A stretch of 64,000 bases of DNA from Thermanaerothrix solaris (GTDB lineage: Bacteria > Chloroflexota > Anaerolineae > Anaerolineales > Anaerolineaceae). Both the position numbers and the translations under genes were made by a program. Below are positions 52,089 through 61,968 of the stretch, in pieces. The stretch covers positions 1,302,001 to 1,366,000 of the forward strand of contig NZ_JAUHMF010000001.1 of NCBI RefSeq assembly GCF_032334255.1, written 5' to 3'. The notes beneath the pieces are model-generated. The model had not been told where the DNA came from. It saw nothing but the letters and a program-made list of their open reading frames with translations, and searched no databases. Position 1 is the stretch's first letter. The number at the start of each line of letters is the position of its first letter.

Positions 52089-52991
52089 TCAGGCAGCATA
52101 ACCGCCAACTCCGTAATATCGGCGATAGATTTCATCCAGGCTAGGCTGCTGGCTGATAAAATCGGTGATGCGATATTGACTGGCTACTTTCAGGAAGGCA
52201 TCCGGATCACCGCGTAACGTACAGCGTAGTTTATTCTCTTCCAAGTACAATTCTTCCAGGTTGGGCAGCCCGGCAAAGGCTTCACAAGCTACTGGGGTAG
52301 CAAAACGCATCTCAATTCGGCGCAGGGTCTTCGCTCGCAACTGCACCCCACGTTCCACCGCCAAGATACGCCCCTGCCACAACAGGGCAACGCGATCACA
52401 TAACCGCTCCGCCTCTAATAAGGAGGAGGTTGTGAAAAACACCGTTCGCCCCTCGGTCCGGGCTTGCCGCGCCAAGCGAAAGAACACATCTTGCGCTACG
52501 GTATCCAATCCCACAGTGGGCTCATCCAGAATCAACACATCCGCCGAAAACATGAAGGCATGGACGAGGAATAGGATTTTCCGCTCACCCCATCCATAGG
52601 CACCAAATGGTCGGCTTAGATCCAAACCAAACTGATGCGCCAGATCTGCGGCACTTTCGGACAGAGGCAAACGGCGGGTCTGAGCCAGCAGGCGTAGCAC
52701 TTCGTCACCGCGCATCCAAGGATAGAAAACGCCCTGCTCAGGGGCATAACCAATGCGCTGGCGTAAGGCTAAACCCTGGCGCAGCGGGTCCATCCCCAGC
52801 ACCATCACCCGCCCACGCGTTGGTCGAATCAAACCCAACACAAGGCGGATCAGGGTGGACTTGCCCGATCCCTTCGGCCCCAGGACCGCATAGATCTCAC
52901 CTGGTTCCACATCCAGGGTTACATTTTCGACGGCCACCCGGCGATCGAAATGCTTGCTGAGGTTTTCGGTGCGAATAACCAGATACCGCAT
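52089..52991 (-). CDS. ABC transporter ATP-binding protein
   Basis: The 300-residue protein has Walker A GPKGSGKST, Walker B VLILDEPTVGLD and a C-terminal extension typical of ABC-2 exporters. The signature region reads AYGWGERKILFLVHAF in place of the usual S-G-G/M-x-x-R, so the LSGGQ motif is degenerate, and the usual H-loop His is not evident (TTSSLLEAERLC). ATG 52991 follows AAAGGAGG; the long upstream frame is not coding. Confidence 0.88.
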   Translation of the reverse strand: MRYLVIRTENLSKHFDRRVAVENVTLDVEPGEIYAVLGPKGSGKSTLIRLVLGLIRPTRGRVMVLGMDPLRQGLALRQRIGYAPEQGVFYPWMRGDEVLRLLAQTRRLPLSESAADLAHQFGLDLSRPFGAYGWGERKILFLVHAFMFSADVLILDEPTVGLDTVAQDVFFRLARQARTEGRTVFFTTSSLLEAERLCDRVALLWQGRILAVERGVQLRAKTLRRIEMRFATPVACEAFAGLPNLEELYLEENKLRCTLRGDPDAFLKVASQYRITDFISQQPSLDEIYRRYYGVGGYAA

Positions 52992-53025
52992 GGCAGACCT
53001 CCTTTTGCCTTCAGCAGGATCGCCG

Positions 53026-53063
53026 GCGAAAAATCCACCGGCTGGTGGGGTTCCAGCCGGTGG
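53026..53063 (-). terminator. Terminator between the GbsR-like regulator and the ABC genes
   Basis: CCACCGGCTGG at 53035-53045 pairs with CCAGCCGGTGG at 53053-53063. On the minus strand it is followed by ATTTTT. It may reduce read-through from the regulator into the transporter. Confidence 0.8.
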
Positions 53064-53103
53064 GAGTAAGGTCTCATTTACGATAATGAAACCATTCAGT
53101 CCC

Positions 53104-53616
53104 TCAGGCCGGAACCTCCTTGCGGGATTGCCAGGCTTCGAGTAACTTCTGATAGGCATCCTCAACCATAGCTGCCCAGGCAAGCATTTCTTCCAGGCGT
53201 TGACGGGCGGGATGACTTGCCTCTAACCCTTGCAAGCCCTCTTCGGCCATCTCCCGCAGCGTCTGAATGCCCTCCAAACGCATCTCCAAGGTACGCTCCC
53301 AAGCCTCTTCCGAGAAAACGTAGTAATCAGAACGTTCGCCGGGGAGTGAGATTCGCTCAATCAGACCGGCCATGAGCAATGATCGCAGATTGGTTGAAAT
53401 GCTGCTCCGACTGACCTGCAGAACATCGCTCATCTCCTCGGGAGAGACCGGGCGCCGCGCCACCAGGAGTAGCCCTAAGATACGCCCTCCGATGCGCGGG
53501 ATGCCATAGTCCTCGAAGTACAATCCCATGTTTTCAATGAACTGGGATAAGGCAACGGTGTCTCCACTTAGAAGAGGAGGACTATCCGAGCCACTATCCG
53601 TTTCGTCTGACACCAT
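53104..53616 (-). CDS. GbsR/MarR-family transcriptional regulator
   Basis: The 170-residue protein has a winged helix-turn-helix (RRPVSPEEMSDVLQVSRSSISTNLRSL and ERSDYYVFSEEAWE) and a C-terminal dimerising helix, as in GbsR-like regulators. It lies directly upstream of the ABC exporter and probably controls it and itself. ATG 53616 has GGGAGAAG upstream. It diverges from metG; 53617-53870 is AT-rich and must hold both promoters. Confidence 0.88.
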   Translation of the reverse strand: MVSDETDSGSDSPPLLSGDTVALSQFIENMGLYFEDYGIPRIGGRILGLLLVARRPVSPEEMSDVLQVSRSSISTNLRSLLMAGLIERISLPGERSDYYVFSEEAWERTLEMRLEGIQTLREMAEEGLQGLEASHPARQRLEEMLAWAAMVEDAYQKLLEAWQSRKEVPA

Positions 53617-53870
53617 AAGCCTGCTTCTCCCGAAAAACTCCAAGGGCTAATTTTGTGTATATCTATTTTATATCTTATAGTTTTTTCTGTCAATACTGAA
53701 ATGATTGAAACCATTGCAATAGATATTGGTGTTATAACGTCTATCTCTATCAACATAGTTGTAAAGACAAACCCTCGCTTACTCTTCTGCCCCACCCATT
53801 ACCCCAACCCTGCGGTTTCGTGATAAAATCTCGGCACATGCGTTGTATTTTGGATGACTGAGGTGACTCG

Positions 53871-55667
53871 ATGTCTGAACCCATTCTGGTAGCCGTCGCT
53901 TGGCCCTACGCTAATGCCGAAATTCATGTCGGAAACCTGACCGGCTCATACCTGCCTGCAGATATTTTCGCGCGCTATCAACGCATGAAAGGTCGGCGCG
54001 TGCTCATGGTCTCGGGTTCGGATGCCCACGGTACGCCGATCACGGTACGCGCCGATGCGGAGAAAACCTCACCACTCGCGGTTTACCAGCGGTATCATGC
54101 CACGTTCCTGGAACTGTTCCAACAGTTGGGACTGACTTACGATTTATTCACCAGCACGCATACTGAAAACCATTTTAGCGTTTCGCAAAAGATGTTCTTG
54201 GCGCTGTTGAAGAACGGCTATCTGTACCGCGATCGCCAGTTGCAGTGGTATTCGCTCACCCAGCAGCGCTTTTTACCCGACCGCTATGTTGAAGGGACAT
54301 GCTATATTTGCGGTTATCCTAATACCCGCAGCGACCAGTGCGACCGCTGTGGTAATGTGCTCGATCCCGAAAAGCTGATCAACCCGCGTTCGCGCATTGA
54401 CGGTTCGGTGCCTGAATTGCGCCAGACCGAGCACTATTTCCTTGATTTGGCTAAACTTCAACCTCAGATCACTGAATTCCTTCGCGCCCGCGAATCCTAC
54501 TGGCGACCCAATGTGCTACGCCAATCCCTGGGCCTAATCATGACCGAGGGCCTCAAAGGCCGCCCGATTACGCGCGATTTGGATTGGGGCATCCCGGTGC
54601 CTGTGGAAGGCATGGAGGGTAAATGCCTTTACGTGTGGTTTGAGGCCGTCATCGGCTATCTCTCGGCGACCATTGAATGGAGCCACCTGATCGGGGAACC
54701 CGAAGCCTGGCATGCTTGGTGGCATAGCCCGGATGCACGTTCATATTACTTCATCGGCAAGGACAATATCCCTTTCCATGCCATCATCTGGCCCGGCCAA
54801 CTTATTGGCAGCGGTGAGACGCTTGACGCCCTCCTGGGTAGCCGTGACCCCAAGCCCTTTGTGTTGCCGCATGACGTCCCGGCCAACGAATTCATGAATC
54901 TGGAGGGGCAGAAGATTTCGGGCAGCCGCAATTGGGCGGTATGGGGGCGTGATTTTCTTTCCCGCTACGATCCCGACCCCCTGCGTTACTATTTGACGGC
55001 AAACATGCCTGAATTCCGCGACACCGACTGGGACTGGGAAGACTTCATCAAACGCAACAATGATGAACTGGTGGCTACTTGGGGTAATTTGGCTAACCGT
55101 GTGTTATCCTTTGCCTACAAGCATTGGGAAGGTGTAGTTCCAGACCCGGGTGAGTTGACTGCCCAGGATCAGGAACTTCTGGCCACGGTGGAAAAGGGCT
55201 TTGAGACCGTGGGTCAAGAACTGGAAGCGGTGCATCTCCGCGCCGCGCTGGGTGAAGCCATGCGTCTGGCCACCGAGGTCAATCGCTACCTGGAGCAAAC
55301 CGCGCCCTGGCTGAGCATTAAAACGGACAAAGCCGCCGCTGGGCGAGCGATTTACACTGCTCTGCGCGCAATTGATTCACTGAAAATCCTATTTGCACCC
55401 TTCCTGCCTTTTAGCAGCGAGAAACTGCACCGCTATCTGGGCTACACCGAACCCCTCTTTGGCACGCAGAGCACGCTGAGCGTATCCGACAGTTTGGGCG
55501 AGCACACCGTGCTACGGTATCACCCCGAAAGCGCGACTGCGCGTTGGCAGCCCAGCCAATTGCGCCCCGGGCAACCCCTGCAACCGCCCCAGCCCCTCTT
55601 CCGCAAACTGGATCCCAGCGTGGCAGCCGATGAACGGGCGCGGTTGGGGGAGAGGGTAAGTTCTTGA
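53871..55667 (+). CDS. metG: Methionyl-tRNA synthetase
   Basis: This class I synthetase charges tRNA-Met. Residues 10-25 read AYNAEIHVGN-like PYANAEIHVGNLTGS (HIGH-equivalent HVGN), followed by VSGSDAHGTPI. A zinc knuckle CYICG...CDRCGN lies near 145-165, and GQKISGSRNW is the KMSKS-equivalent. The C-terminal helical anticodon-binding domain has LVATWGNLANRVLSF. At 598 residues it lacks a tRNA-binding EMAP-like extension. Confidence 0.95.
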   Translation: MSEPILVAVAWPYANAEIHVGNLTGSYLPADIFARYQRMKGRRVLMVSGSDAHGTPITVRADAEKTSPLAVYQRYHATFLELFQQLGLTYDLFTSTHTENHFSVSQKMFLALLKNGYLYRDRQLQWYSLTQQRFLPDRYVEGTCYICGYPNTRSDQCDRCGNVLDPEKLINPRSRIDGSVPELRQTEHYFLDLAKLQPQITEFLRARESYWRPNVLRQSLGLIMTEGLKGRPITRDLDWGIPVPVEGMEGKCLYVWFEAVIGYLSATIEWSHLIGEPEAWHAWWHSPDARSYYFIGKDNIPFHAIIWPGQLIGSGETLDALLGSRDPKPFVLPHDVPANEFMNLEGQKISGSRNWAVWGRDFLSRYDPDPLRYYLTANMPEFRDTDWDWEDFIKRNNDELVATWGNLANRVLSFAYKHWEGVVPDPGELTAQDQELLATVEKGFETVGQELEAVHLRAALGEAMRLATEVNRYLEQTAPWLSIKTDKAAAGRAIYTALRAIDSLKILFAPFLPFSSEKLHRYLGYTEPLFGTQSTLSVSDSLGEHTVLRYHPESATARWQPSQLRPGQPLQPPQPLFRKLDPSVAADERARLGERVSS

Positions 55668-55760
55668 TTATGGCATGCTGGTTCCGGGTCTATCGTGAAT
55701 CCACCAGAAAAGTCCCCGCGCACAAACCAACATTAGAACCAACCAAAGGAGGGTTAGACG

Positions 55761-56978
55761 ATGCCCAGAGCGATTTCGAGAATCCTATCGTTGATTTTGA
55801 TCCTCACGACGACACTTGCGTGCCAGGCATCCACCAACATCCCTGGTAAAGTTTCTGCCGCTACTCCTGACTCCCAAAACACAACCCTAGAACTTCCTAC
55901 GCCGACTTTGACCTTTCTTCCCTTGGTGCGTAACGGGACTCCCAAATTTTTGGGGATCATTATGAAACATTATTGGTCCAGGGAAAATGTGGAACAATAC
56001 ATGCCCGAAGCAGATGCACTGGCTGGCAAACAGCATACCGCGGTCGGATGGTTCATAGATATTCAAGATCCGGCGTTTTATGAGGATTGGGAAACAGAAA
56101 GCGCGCTTAATCGCAACAATTTCTACCGTCAACTCGAACAACTGTGGCAAAAGGGCTACATCTCTTTGGTCAAAATTGGTTCTACTGACACTGCGCGCAG
56201 CATTTACGAGGGTAAATACGACAATCGTCTGACCCAAATGGCTAAGATTTACAAACGGTGGATTGATCAGGGTGGTAGCCGTAAGGCTATGCTGGCACCT
56301 TTACAGGAAATGAATGGCGACTGGGTGGCTTACTATGATTATCCTTCCGAACCCGAGGATCTTAAGCAAAAATTGGAACAACGGCAAAGAGAATTCAGGC
56401 TCGCCTATAACCATATTCAAGACGTATTCACCAGAAATGGTATAGACCGCTCGATGGTCTGGTGGGTTTTTGCTCCAAACGGTTTGAGTTCGCCTGATGT
56501 ACCCGAGAACAATTTTGAATACTATTATCCGGGCGATGATCGGGTAGATTTGGTCGGCTTTGCATCCTATAACTACGGATTCTGCCCGGCAACTCTGAGC
56601 CCAGCCTGTGCCAACGGTGATTGCGGACGTTGGGAAAATTACGACACGATTTACACCCCATATATCACTCGTATGCAGAAAATGGCGCCCACAAAGCCCA
56701 TTCTGATCACCGAAACCGGAAGTTCGGCGATATACACGAAGGAGGATCGGGAAAAAAACACTTACAATTATGCGATGAAGGCCGAATGGCTGCTCCTTAA
56801 CTATGGGTATCTAGCGCGTCAACCCATGGTGCTGGGAGTGTTCTATTTTGACGTGAATGACTTCGATGGTAAATTGTGTGATTTAGCCCTTCCGCGCGAG
56901 AACTTTGGCGGCTACCGGGAAGCAGTGACGGGTTACCAGTACCTTCCTGCTTCGGTTTTGGATGAGTACATCCCCTAG
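55761..56978 (+). CDS. Secreted GH26-like glycoside hydrolase (lipoprotein), catalytic residues intact
   Basis: The 405-residue protein has a lipoprotein signal (Cys21 in TLAC), a Thr-rich linker, and one TIM-barrel-like domain. APLQEMNGDW contains a candidate acid/base Glu183 (GH26 EMNG pattern) and PILITETGSS contains candidate nucleophile Glu318; WWVFAPNG and VGFASYNYG fit GH26 strands. Substrates of GH26 include beta-mannan and mixed-linkage glucans. AAAGGAGGG precedes the ATG. It neighbours a paralogue at 57127. Confidence 0.78.
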   Translation: MPRAISRILSLILILTTTLACQASTNIPGKVSAATPDSQNTTLELPTPTLTFLPLVRNGTPKFLGIIMKHYWSRENVEQYMPEADALAGKQHTAVGWFIDIQDPAFYEDWETESALNRNNFYRQLEQLWQKGYISLVKIGSTDTARSIYEGKYDNRLTQMAKIYKRWIDQGGSRKAMLAPLQEMNGDWVAYYDYPSEPEDLKQKLEQRQREFRLAYNHIQDVFTRNGIDRSMVWWVFAPNGLSSPDVPENNFEYYYPGDDRVDLVGFASYNYGFCPATLSPACANGDCGRWENYDTIYTPYITRMQKMAPTKPILITETGSSAIYTKEDREKNTYNYAMKAEWLLLNYGYLARQPMVLGVFYFDVNDFDGKLCDLALPRENFGGYREAVTGYQYLPASVLDEYIP

Positions 56979-57126
56979 TAAAATTATTTGCTCTACTGCA
57001 TAGACAACTGGGGGCTTCAAAAGCCTCCAATTGGTTTTCGGCGTGCGCCTTACAAAACTGTTGGGACATAGGTAGACGCAATCCCCTATAATGGGTGCAA
57101 ATCTGGGAATTAAGGAGAAAAGAATC

Positions 57127-58329
57127 ATGACGTTTTTTCCCGATCAATTCCCTAAATTGGATGGGAAAAGATATATAAAGCAGATTGGGATCATCGTCTT
57201 GTTAGTTGTCTTGCTCGGTCAGCCCTATCTCGTTCACGCCCAACGTAGCTCGGGCACAAAGTTGTACCTACCCGTAGTGCTTAACCGTTGGGGGGATTTT
57301 ACAACGGCGCGCAAGTTCCTCGGTATTTACATGCCAGTCTATTGGACTACAGACAGTGTAAGACCTAATATGTCTCGAGCCGATACCCTAGCAGGTAAGA
57401 AACACAGCGTAAGTGGTTGGTTTATCTCTCTCCAAGATATTGCTTTCACAAGTCGCCAAACCGACAACCGCACCAACAACTTCTTCCGCCAACTTGAAGC
57501 CCTCTGGCAGGGTGGTTATATATCCTTTGTCAATATCATGGCGGCAACACAAGTTTCTAGTAATGAAGTCAATGATAATTGCCCATTTAGCCCCACAGCC
57601 TACCAGATTGCCAAAGGCGATTGCGATAAGGCTATCCAAGGTATGGCTGAGCTGTATAAACAGTGGATTGGTCAAGGAGGTGGCCGGATTGCTTTTATTG
57701 CCCCCTTGCCGGAGATGAATGGGGTAAGAAGCGATGGGCAATTATGGACCTCTTACGGCGGTGACCCTGCTAATTTCCAGTTGGCTTATCAGCGATTTCA
57801 GAGCATTTTCAAGCAACAAGGCGTAAATGAGGATCAGGTCTGGTGGGTATTTGCGCCCAACGGTTGGAGCGTTAACAGCCACAAATTTGAAGACTATTAT
57901 CCTCGTGGAAGCATCGTAGATGCCATTGGCTTCAGTTCGTATAACTTTGGATATTGCAAAGTGGCTTACCCTTGGCAGCGCTGGGAAGATTACACCACTC
58001 TTTATGAACCCTATATCGAGCGAATATATGCCCTCGCCCCTAATAAGCCTATCATCATTACCCAAACCGGAACCACGGCAGAGCAATCCTACACAGGAGA
58101 AAACAACACCACAGCCAAAAACAAGTGGTTAGAAGATAATTACCGATGGCTGGCATCTCAACCTCAGGTACTGGGCATTATGTATTACGATTACGATCAA
58201 TCAACGTGGGAATGTAACTGGCGCATTCTCCAGGATGACGCGACTTTCAAACCGGGCTATCAAGCCGGGGCCTCAGCGACAGCCTTTCAAGCCTTAACGG
58301 CTCAAGATTTACGCAGCATCATCCCGTAA
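57127..58329 (+). CDS. Secreted GH26-like paralogue with Glu-to-Gln change at the nucleophile
   Basis: The 400-residue paralogue shares the layout of 55761 (about half of the domain aligns by eye), with an N-terminal hydrophobic signal (GIIVLLVVLLGQPYLVHA, no lipobox). It keeps EMNG (Glu196) but has IIITQTGTT, so the presumed nucleophile is Gln313. It may be inactive, a carbohydrate binder, or use another residue. ATG 57127 follows AAGGAG; a TATAAT lies at 57087-57092. Confidence 0.78.
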   Translation: MTFFPDQFPKLDGKRYIKQIGIIVLLVVLLGQPYLVHAQRSSGTKLYLPVVLNRWGDFTTARKFLGIYMPVYWTTDSVRPNMSRADTLAGKKHSVSGWFISLQDIAFTSRQTDNRTNNFFRQLEALWQGGYISFVNIMAATQVSSNEVNDNCPFSPTAYQIAKGDCDKAIQGMAELYKQWIGQGGGRIAFIAPLPEMNGVRSDGQLWTSYGGDPANFQLAYQRFQSIFKQQGVNEDQVWWVFAPNGWSVNSHKFEDYYPRGSIVDAIGFSSYNFGYCKVAYPWQRWEDYTTLYEPYIERIYALAPNKPIIITQTGTTAEQSYTGENNTTAKNKWLEDNYRWLASQPQVLGIMYYDYDQSTWECNWRILQDDATFKPGYQAGASATAFQALTAQDLRSIIP

Positions 58330-58419
58330 TTCTTAGAGTCTTAGATCAACAAGCACAGATTTATAACTCGATTTATAATTAGCCCTTGCCAACATTAGAA
58401 GCAAGGACAATGAAACTGT

Positions 58420-59631
58420 ATGCCCGTTGAGAAGATGAAAAGTCTTTTGAGCCAAAAACTAAGAGCAGGCTGGGATTTAGCACGGCATGTGACCCCTGAA
58501 CCGGTCAAAAAGATTATTCGCAAGATCATCAATCTGACCGAAAGAAAAATCATCGCTGAACATCAGGCCCACCTTAAAGTCATCCTGGAACAGGAATCCC
58601 AAACTTCAAATCGCCCAATTATCGTCTTTCCCCCCAGTCTGGATTGGCAAGTCCAACTGTTTCAACGTCCCCAACAGTTAGCACTTGCATTAGCCCGCCA
58701 AGGGGCGCTGGTGTTTTACTTACAACCTCATCCCAACCGGCATCAACCTCCTTTTCAGGTGATTGCACCAGGGTTGTATTTGTGCAATATCAATGTACGC
58801 GTATTTGAGATCATTGAACAACCCTTTATTTACCTTCTCACCTGGAATAGCGACTATGCGCGGGCATTTCGAAACCCGAGAATTATCTATGACTTTGTAG
58901 ATGAGATTGATGTCTTCTACGGTGACCGAAAGAAGATAGCCGAGGGGCATCATTTTTTGCTTAAGAATGCTCGAGTTGTCCTGGCCACTGCCAAGCGTCT
59001 AGTGGATCAGGTGTTTTCGATTCGCCCAGATGTGATTTACTGCCCGAACGGCGTTGTATATGAGCATTTTGATCGGAGTGAAGAACACCTTATGCCCCCA
59101 GAGGACATCGGCCATCTGATGACGGAAGGCAAACCCATTATCGGGTATTATGGCGCCCTAGCGCGTTGGTTTGATTACAGATTGGTAAAGGAAATAGCCA
59201 AGCTGCGTCCAGAGTACACATTCGTCCTTATAGGCCCGGACTATGATGGCACCCTTCAGTCAGCGGGTCTGGAAGAGTACCGGAATATCCATTGGTTAGG
59301 GGTTAAACCTTACGAAGAACTCCCTCACTATCTTGCCTGCTTTGATGTAGCCACAATCCCTTTCATAGTAAATGATATCACCCATGCGGTATCTCCGCTC
59401 AAATTATTTGAATATATGGCGGGTGGAAAACCCATCGTCATCACACCTATGCAAGAGAGCATGGGCTATCCCGGTGTGCTTGTTGGGGATACACCACAGA
59501 GTTTTGCCGAACAACTCGACCGGGCATTGGAATTAAAGTACCAACCAGAATATATTCGTCTGCTCAAGCGGACGGCCTATCAAAATACTTGGGATGCCCG
59601 TGCCAAAGTCATTCTCAACACGCTCTTTTAA
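58420..59631 (+). CDS. GT4-like glycosyltransferase
   Basis: The 403-residue GT-B protein has an N-terminal charged helix, VFPPSLDWQVQLFQRPQQLALALA (acceptor-domain start), and IIGYYGALARWFDYRLV followed by HAVSPLKLFEYMAGGKPIV, the donor-binding E-x7-E region. It transfers a sugar in polysaccharide assembly; donor unknown. It converges with 59628, overlapping by 4 bases. Confidence 0.85.
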   Translation: MPVEKMKSLLSQKLRAGWDLARHVTPEPVKKIIRKIINLTERKIIAEHQAHLKVILEQESQTSNRPIIVFPPSLDWQVQLFQRPQQLALALARQGALVFYLQPHPNRHQPPFQVIAPGLYLCNINVRVFEIIEQPFIYLLTWNSDYARAFRNPRIIYDFVDEIDVFYGDRKKIAEGHHFLLKNARVVLATAKRLVDQVFSIRPDVIYCPNGVVYEHFDRSEEHLMPPEDIGHLMTEGKPIIGYYGALARWFDYRLVKEIAKLRPEYTFVLIGPDYDGTLQSAGLEEYRNIHWLGVKPYEELPHYLACFDVATIPFIVNDITHAVSPLKLFEYMAGGKPIVITPMQESMGYPGVLVGDTPQSFAEQLDRALELKYQPEYIRLLKRTAYQNTWDARAKVILNTLF

Positions 59632-61958
59632 TCTCTCTGGCCTCGAACGAGGAAAGACTTAATCATCTCTTTAATTCGAAGCCAAAAGCCCCCCCGGTTA
59701 ACCGCCTTTAATCGCCCAAAGAGGGGAAGTAATAATTGCCGCAGCCAGAGATAAAACCAATAAGAAGGGGGCCTGGGTTCAACCAATTGAGCATAATCCT
59801 TATAAAGAGAGTTGAAGCGTTTCTCAAGACCAGACAGCTGGGTTTCAGTGACCCGGGCGTAGGCGCGTGCCTGTAAATATTCCACAATGGACTGAGCCAA
59901 ACGCTGGATATTTCTTTGATCCACTAGTTCGTGAGAAGAGGGAAAGCTCGATTTTCTATGCTCAATAGCCCCCCTCAACTCGCTCTCAATCACATCCCCC
60001 ATATGCGCAAGGGTAAAACTCTGCAGGATGCGTTGCCGCCCAAATTGGCCCAGACAGGTTCTGAGTTGCGGGTTGCGGATAAGATTTTCCATTACCTCGG
60101 CGAATGCCGTCAGAGGCTCACCTTCGAGCGGGATCAACACTCCACACTCCGATGTCACCAATTCCGCTTGCCCTCCCACCCGAGAGGCAACCACAGGTAG
60201 GCCGCAGGCCATGGCTTCGTAAATGGCTTGTGAGATGCCTTCGCTTTGGGATGGGAGAAAGAAGATATCCGCCGCAGCCATCAAGCCCGGCATCTGACTT
60301 GTCGGTACCTCACCCAGCAGGCGCACCCAATCTTGCACCTGGTTTTCTCTTAATGCGGCTTCTAATTCACCTTTGAGCGAGCCCTCACCCGCCACCCAGG
60401 CCCGAAATGACAATCCTCGCCGCGCCAGTTCACCCAGAATCTTGGCTAGAAGCAAAGGTTGCTTTTGGACTTCCAGACGGGCTGCGTAAAGTATTACCAC
60501 ATCCTCCGGCCCAATTCCTAATTGCGCACGAACCCTTGATCGTAGATCCGGATCGGGTTTCCAAATCTCCGGATCCACGCCGATATAGGCAACTTTCAAC
60601 TTATCAGGATTCGCTCCCTCTGCAATCATCCATTGGCGCACTTGTTCGCAAGAAGTCACGGAAACATCGAGGCAATCCTGGTAAAGTAGGGATAAACGGG
60701 GAAACCCTCCGTGCATCCAATCAGGCGTTACAAAGTGAAGATAGTCCGCCATTGGGAGGTGGGGAAATAGGCTGCGCAGCACAGGAAGCAAACGATACCC
60801 CTCGTGGCTTCCTTGTAACAATAAGGCATCAAACTGGCGCGATTCGATAAGATAACTGAGAAAGCGTGGGTAATCTTTGATCGGCAAAAAATTGGGTAAG
60901 ACAAAAAGATCTTCGCAGTGCTGCGCGAACTCATGCCACCAACCATGTTCGGCACTGGCCGTCGCAACGACCGTGATTTGCCATCCTCGGCGCTTCAGTT
61001 GATCTATCAGGTTCAAAGCAAACCGTTCCGCACCTCCCATTACCAGCCAAGGCAAAAGGAGCAGCAACCGCGGCCTTGATTTAGAGAGGTGGTTGACATG
61101 GGGATAATCTAGGGAAACTAAAGTAAGATCAAGATCATAGTGGTTAAGGGGAGGATCAGGAAAACCACCCGCGTAAAGGTGAGGATAACGCTCCCGAAAG
61201 CGCGCCCGAAATTCTTCAATCCGGCTTTCGGTTAGGTTTGACCAGCGGTCAGTATGATCATCACGAATTCGATACCAGGCCAAATATTCGGGGATCGTTG
61301 CTCCCCAATAGCCTTGCGCTGCACACCGCATCCAGAATTCCCAATCTTCAAGGCCTTCCCTTATGTTCTCGTCAAATCCCCCGACAGATTGCCACACCGA
61401 TTTGCGAATCATGCATAACATGGAAACCCGATTACGCTCGGCATTGAGGGCACCTTCGTGAAATCCACCGGTCCAAAGATAGTTCTTTGCTCCAAAAGCC
61501 ACGTGGTATGAATCTACAAAAGCAAATTGGGGATGAGTTTTGAGAAACCACCACCATTTTTCAGCCGCGGTGGGCTCTAGTAGATCATCACTATCAACCA
61601 GTAACACATATTCACATTGGGCGCAACTCAAGCCGGTGTTCCGAGCGGCGCTCAAGCCACGGTTTTCCGGATGATCTATGACTCGAATGCGGGGATCAGA
61701 ACCCCGATACCTCTCGAGAACCTTAAGCGCATCTTGATCAGTTGAACCATCATTGACAATGATCCATTCCCATTGCTGCAACGATTGCCCCAAAATACTC
61801 TCGGCAGTTTGGTGAAAGAGCCCATCATTGTTATAGTAATAGGTAACAATGCTAATAACGGGTGAGTTCGAAGGCATGGGAAGGCAATAACCATAGCGAG
61901 GTCGGGGCTTCTCAATCGGCGATCTTGAATGGTCTAGATGTTGGGAAACGGTCATCAT
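59628..61958 (-). CDS. GT2-GT4 fusion glycosyltransferase
   Basis: The 776-residue protein fuses two transferases. Residues about 33-250 are GT-A (GT2) with ISIVTYYYNNDGLFHQT, VNDGSTDQDAL and LVDSDDL (DxD). About 290-650 is GT-B (GT4) with LLLPWLVMGGAERFALNL, ILYAARLEVQKQPLLL and FLPSQSEGISQAIYEAMACG. The C-terminal 120 residues hold a coiled segment (ETQLSGLEKRFNSLYKDY) and a basic hydrophobic end. One polypeptide could add two sugars in sequence. It starts 11 bases after the GT39-like gene. Confidence 0.88.
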   Translation of the reverse strand: MMTVSQHLDHSRSPIEKPRPRYGYCLPMPSNSPVISIVTYYYNNDGLFHQTAESILGQSLQQWEWIIVNDGSTDQDALKVLERYRGSDPRIRVIDHPENRGLSAARNTGLSCAQCEYVLLVDSDDLLEPTAAEKWWWFLKTHPQFAFVDSYHVAFGAKNYLWTGGFHEGALNAERNRVSMLCMIRKSVWQSVGGFDENIREGLEDWEFWMRCAAQGYWGATIPEYLAWYRIRDDHTDRWSNLTESRIEEFRARFRERYPHLYAGGFPDPPLNHYDLDLTLVSLDYPHVNHLSKSRPRLLLLLPWLVMGGAERFALNLIDQLKRRGWQITVVATASAEHGWWHEFAQHCEDLFVLPNFLPIKDYPRFLSYLIESRQFDALLLQGSHEGYRLLPVLRSLFPHLPMADYLHFVTPDWMHGGFPRLSLLYQDCLDVSVTSCEQVRQWMIAEGANPDKLKVAYIGVDPEIWKPDPDLRSRVRAQLGIGPEDVVILYAARLEVQKQPLLLAKILGELARRGLSFRAWVAGEGSLKGELEAALRENQVQDWVRLLGEVPTSQMPGLMAAADIFFLPSQSEGISQAIYEAMACGLPVVASRVGGQAELVTSECGVLIPLEGEPLTAFAEVMENLIRNPQLRTCLGQFGRQRILQSFTLAHMGDVIESELRGAIEHRKSSFPSSHELVDQRNIQRLAQSIVEYLQARAYARVTETQLSGLEKRFNSLYKDYAQLVEPRPPSYWFYLWLRQLLLPLFGRLKAVNRGGFWLRIKEMIKSFLVRGQRD

Positions 61959-61968
61959 TCTGACACAT

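Noticed and set aside
57091..57126. Upstream ATG (57091) as start of the second GH26-like gene
   Set aside because: It overlaps the predicted -10 box TATAAT and lacks an SD; ATG 57127 has AAGGAG and begins the signal peptide.
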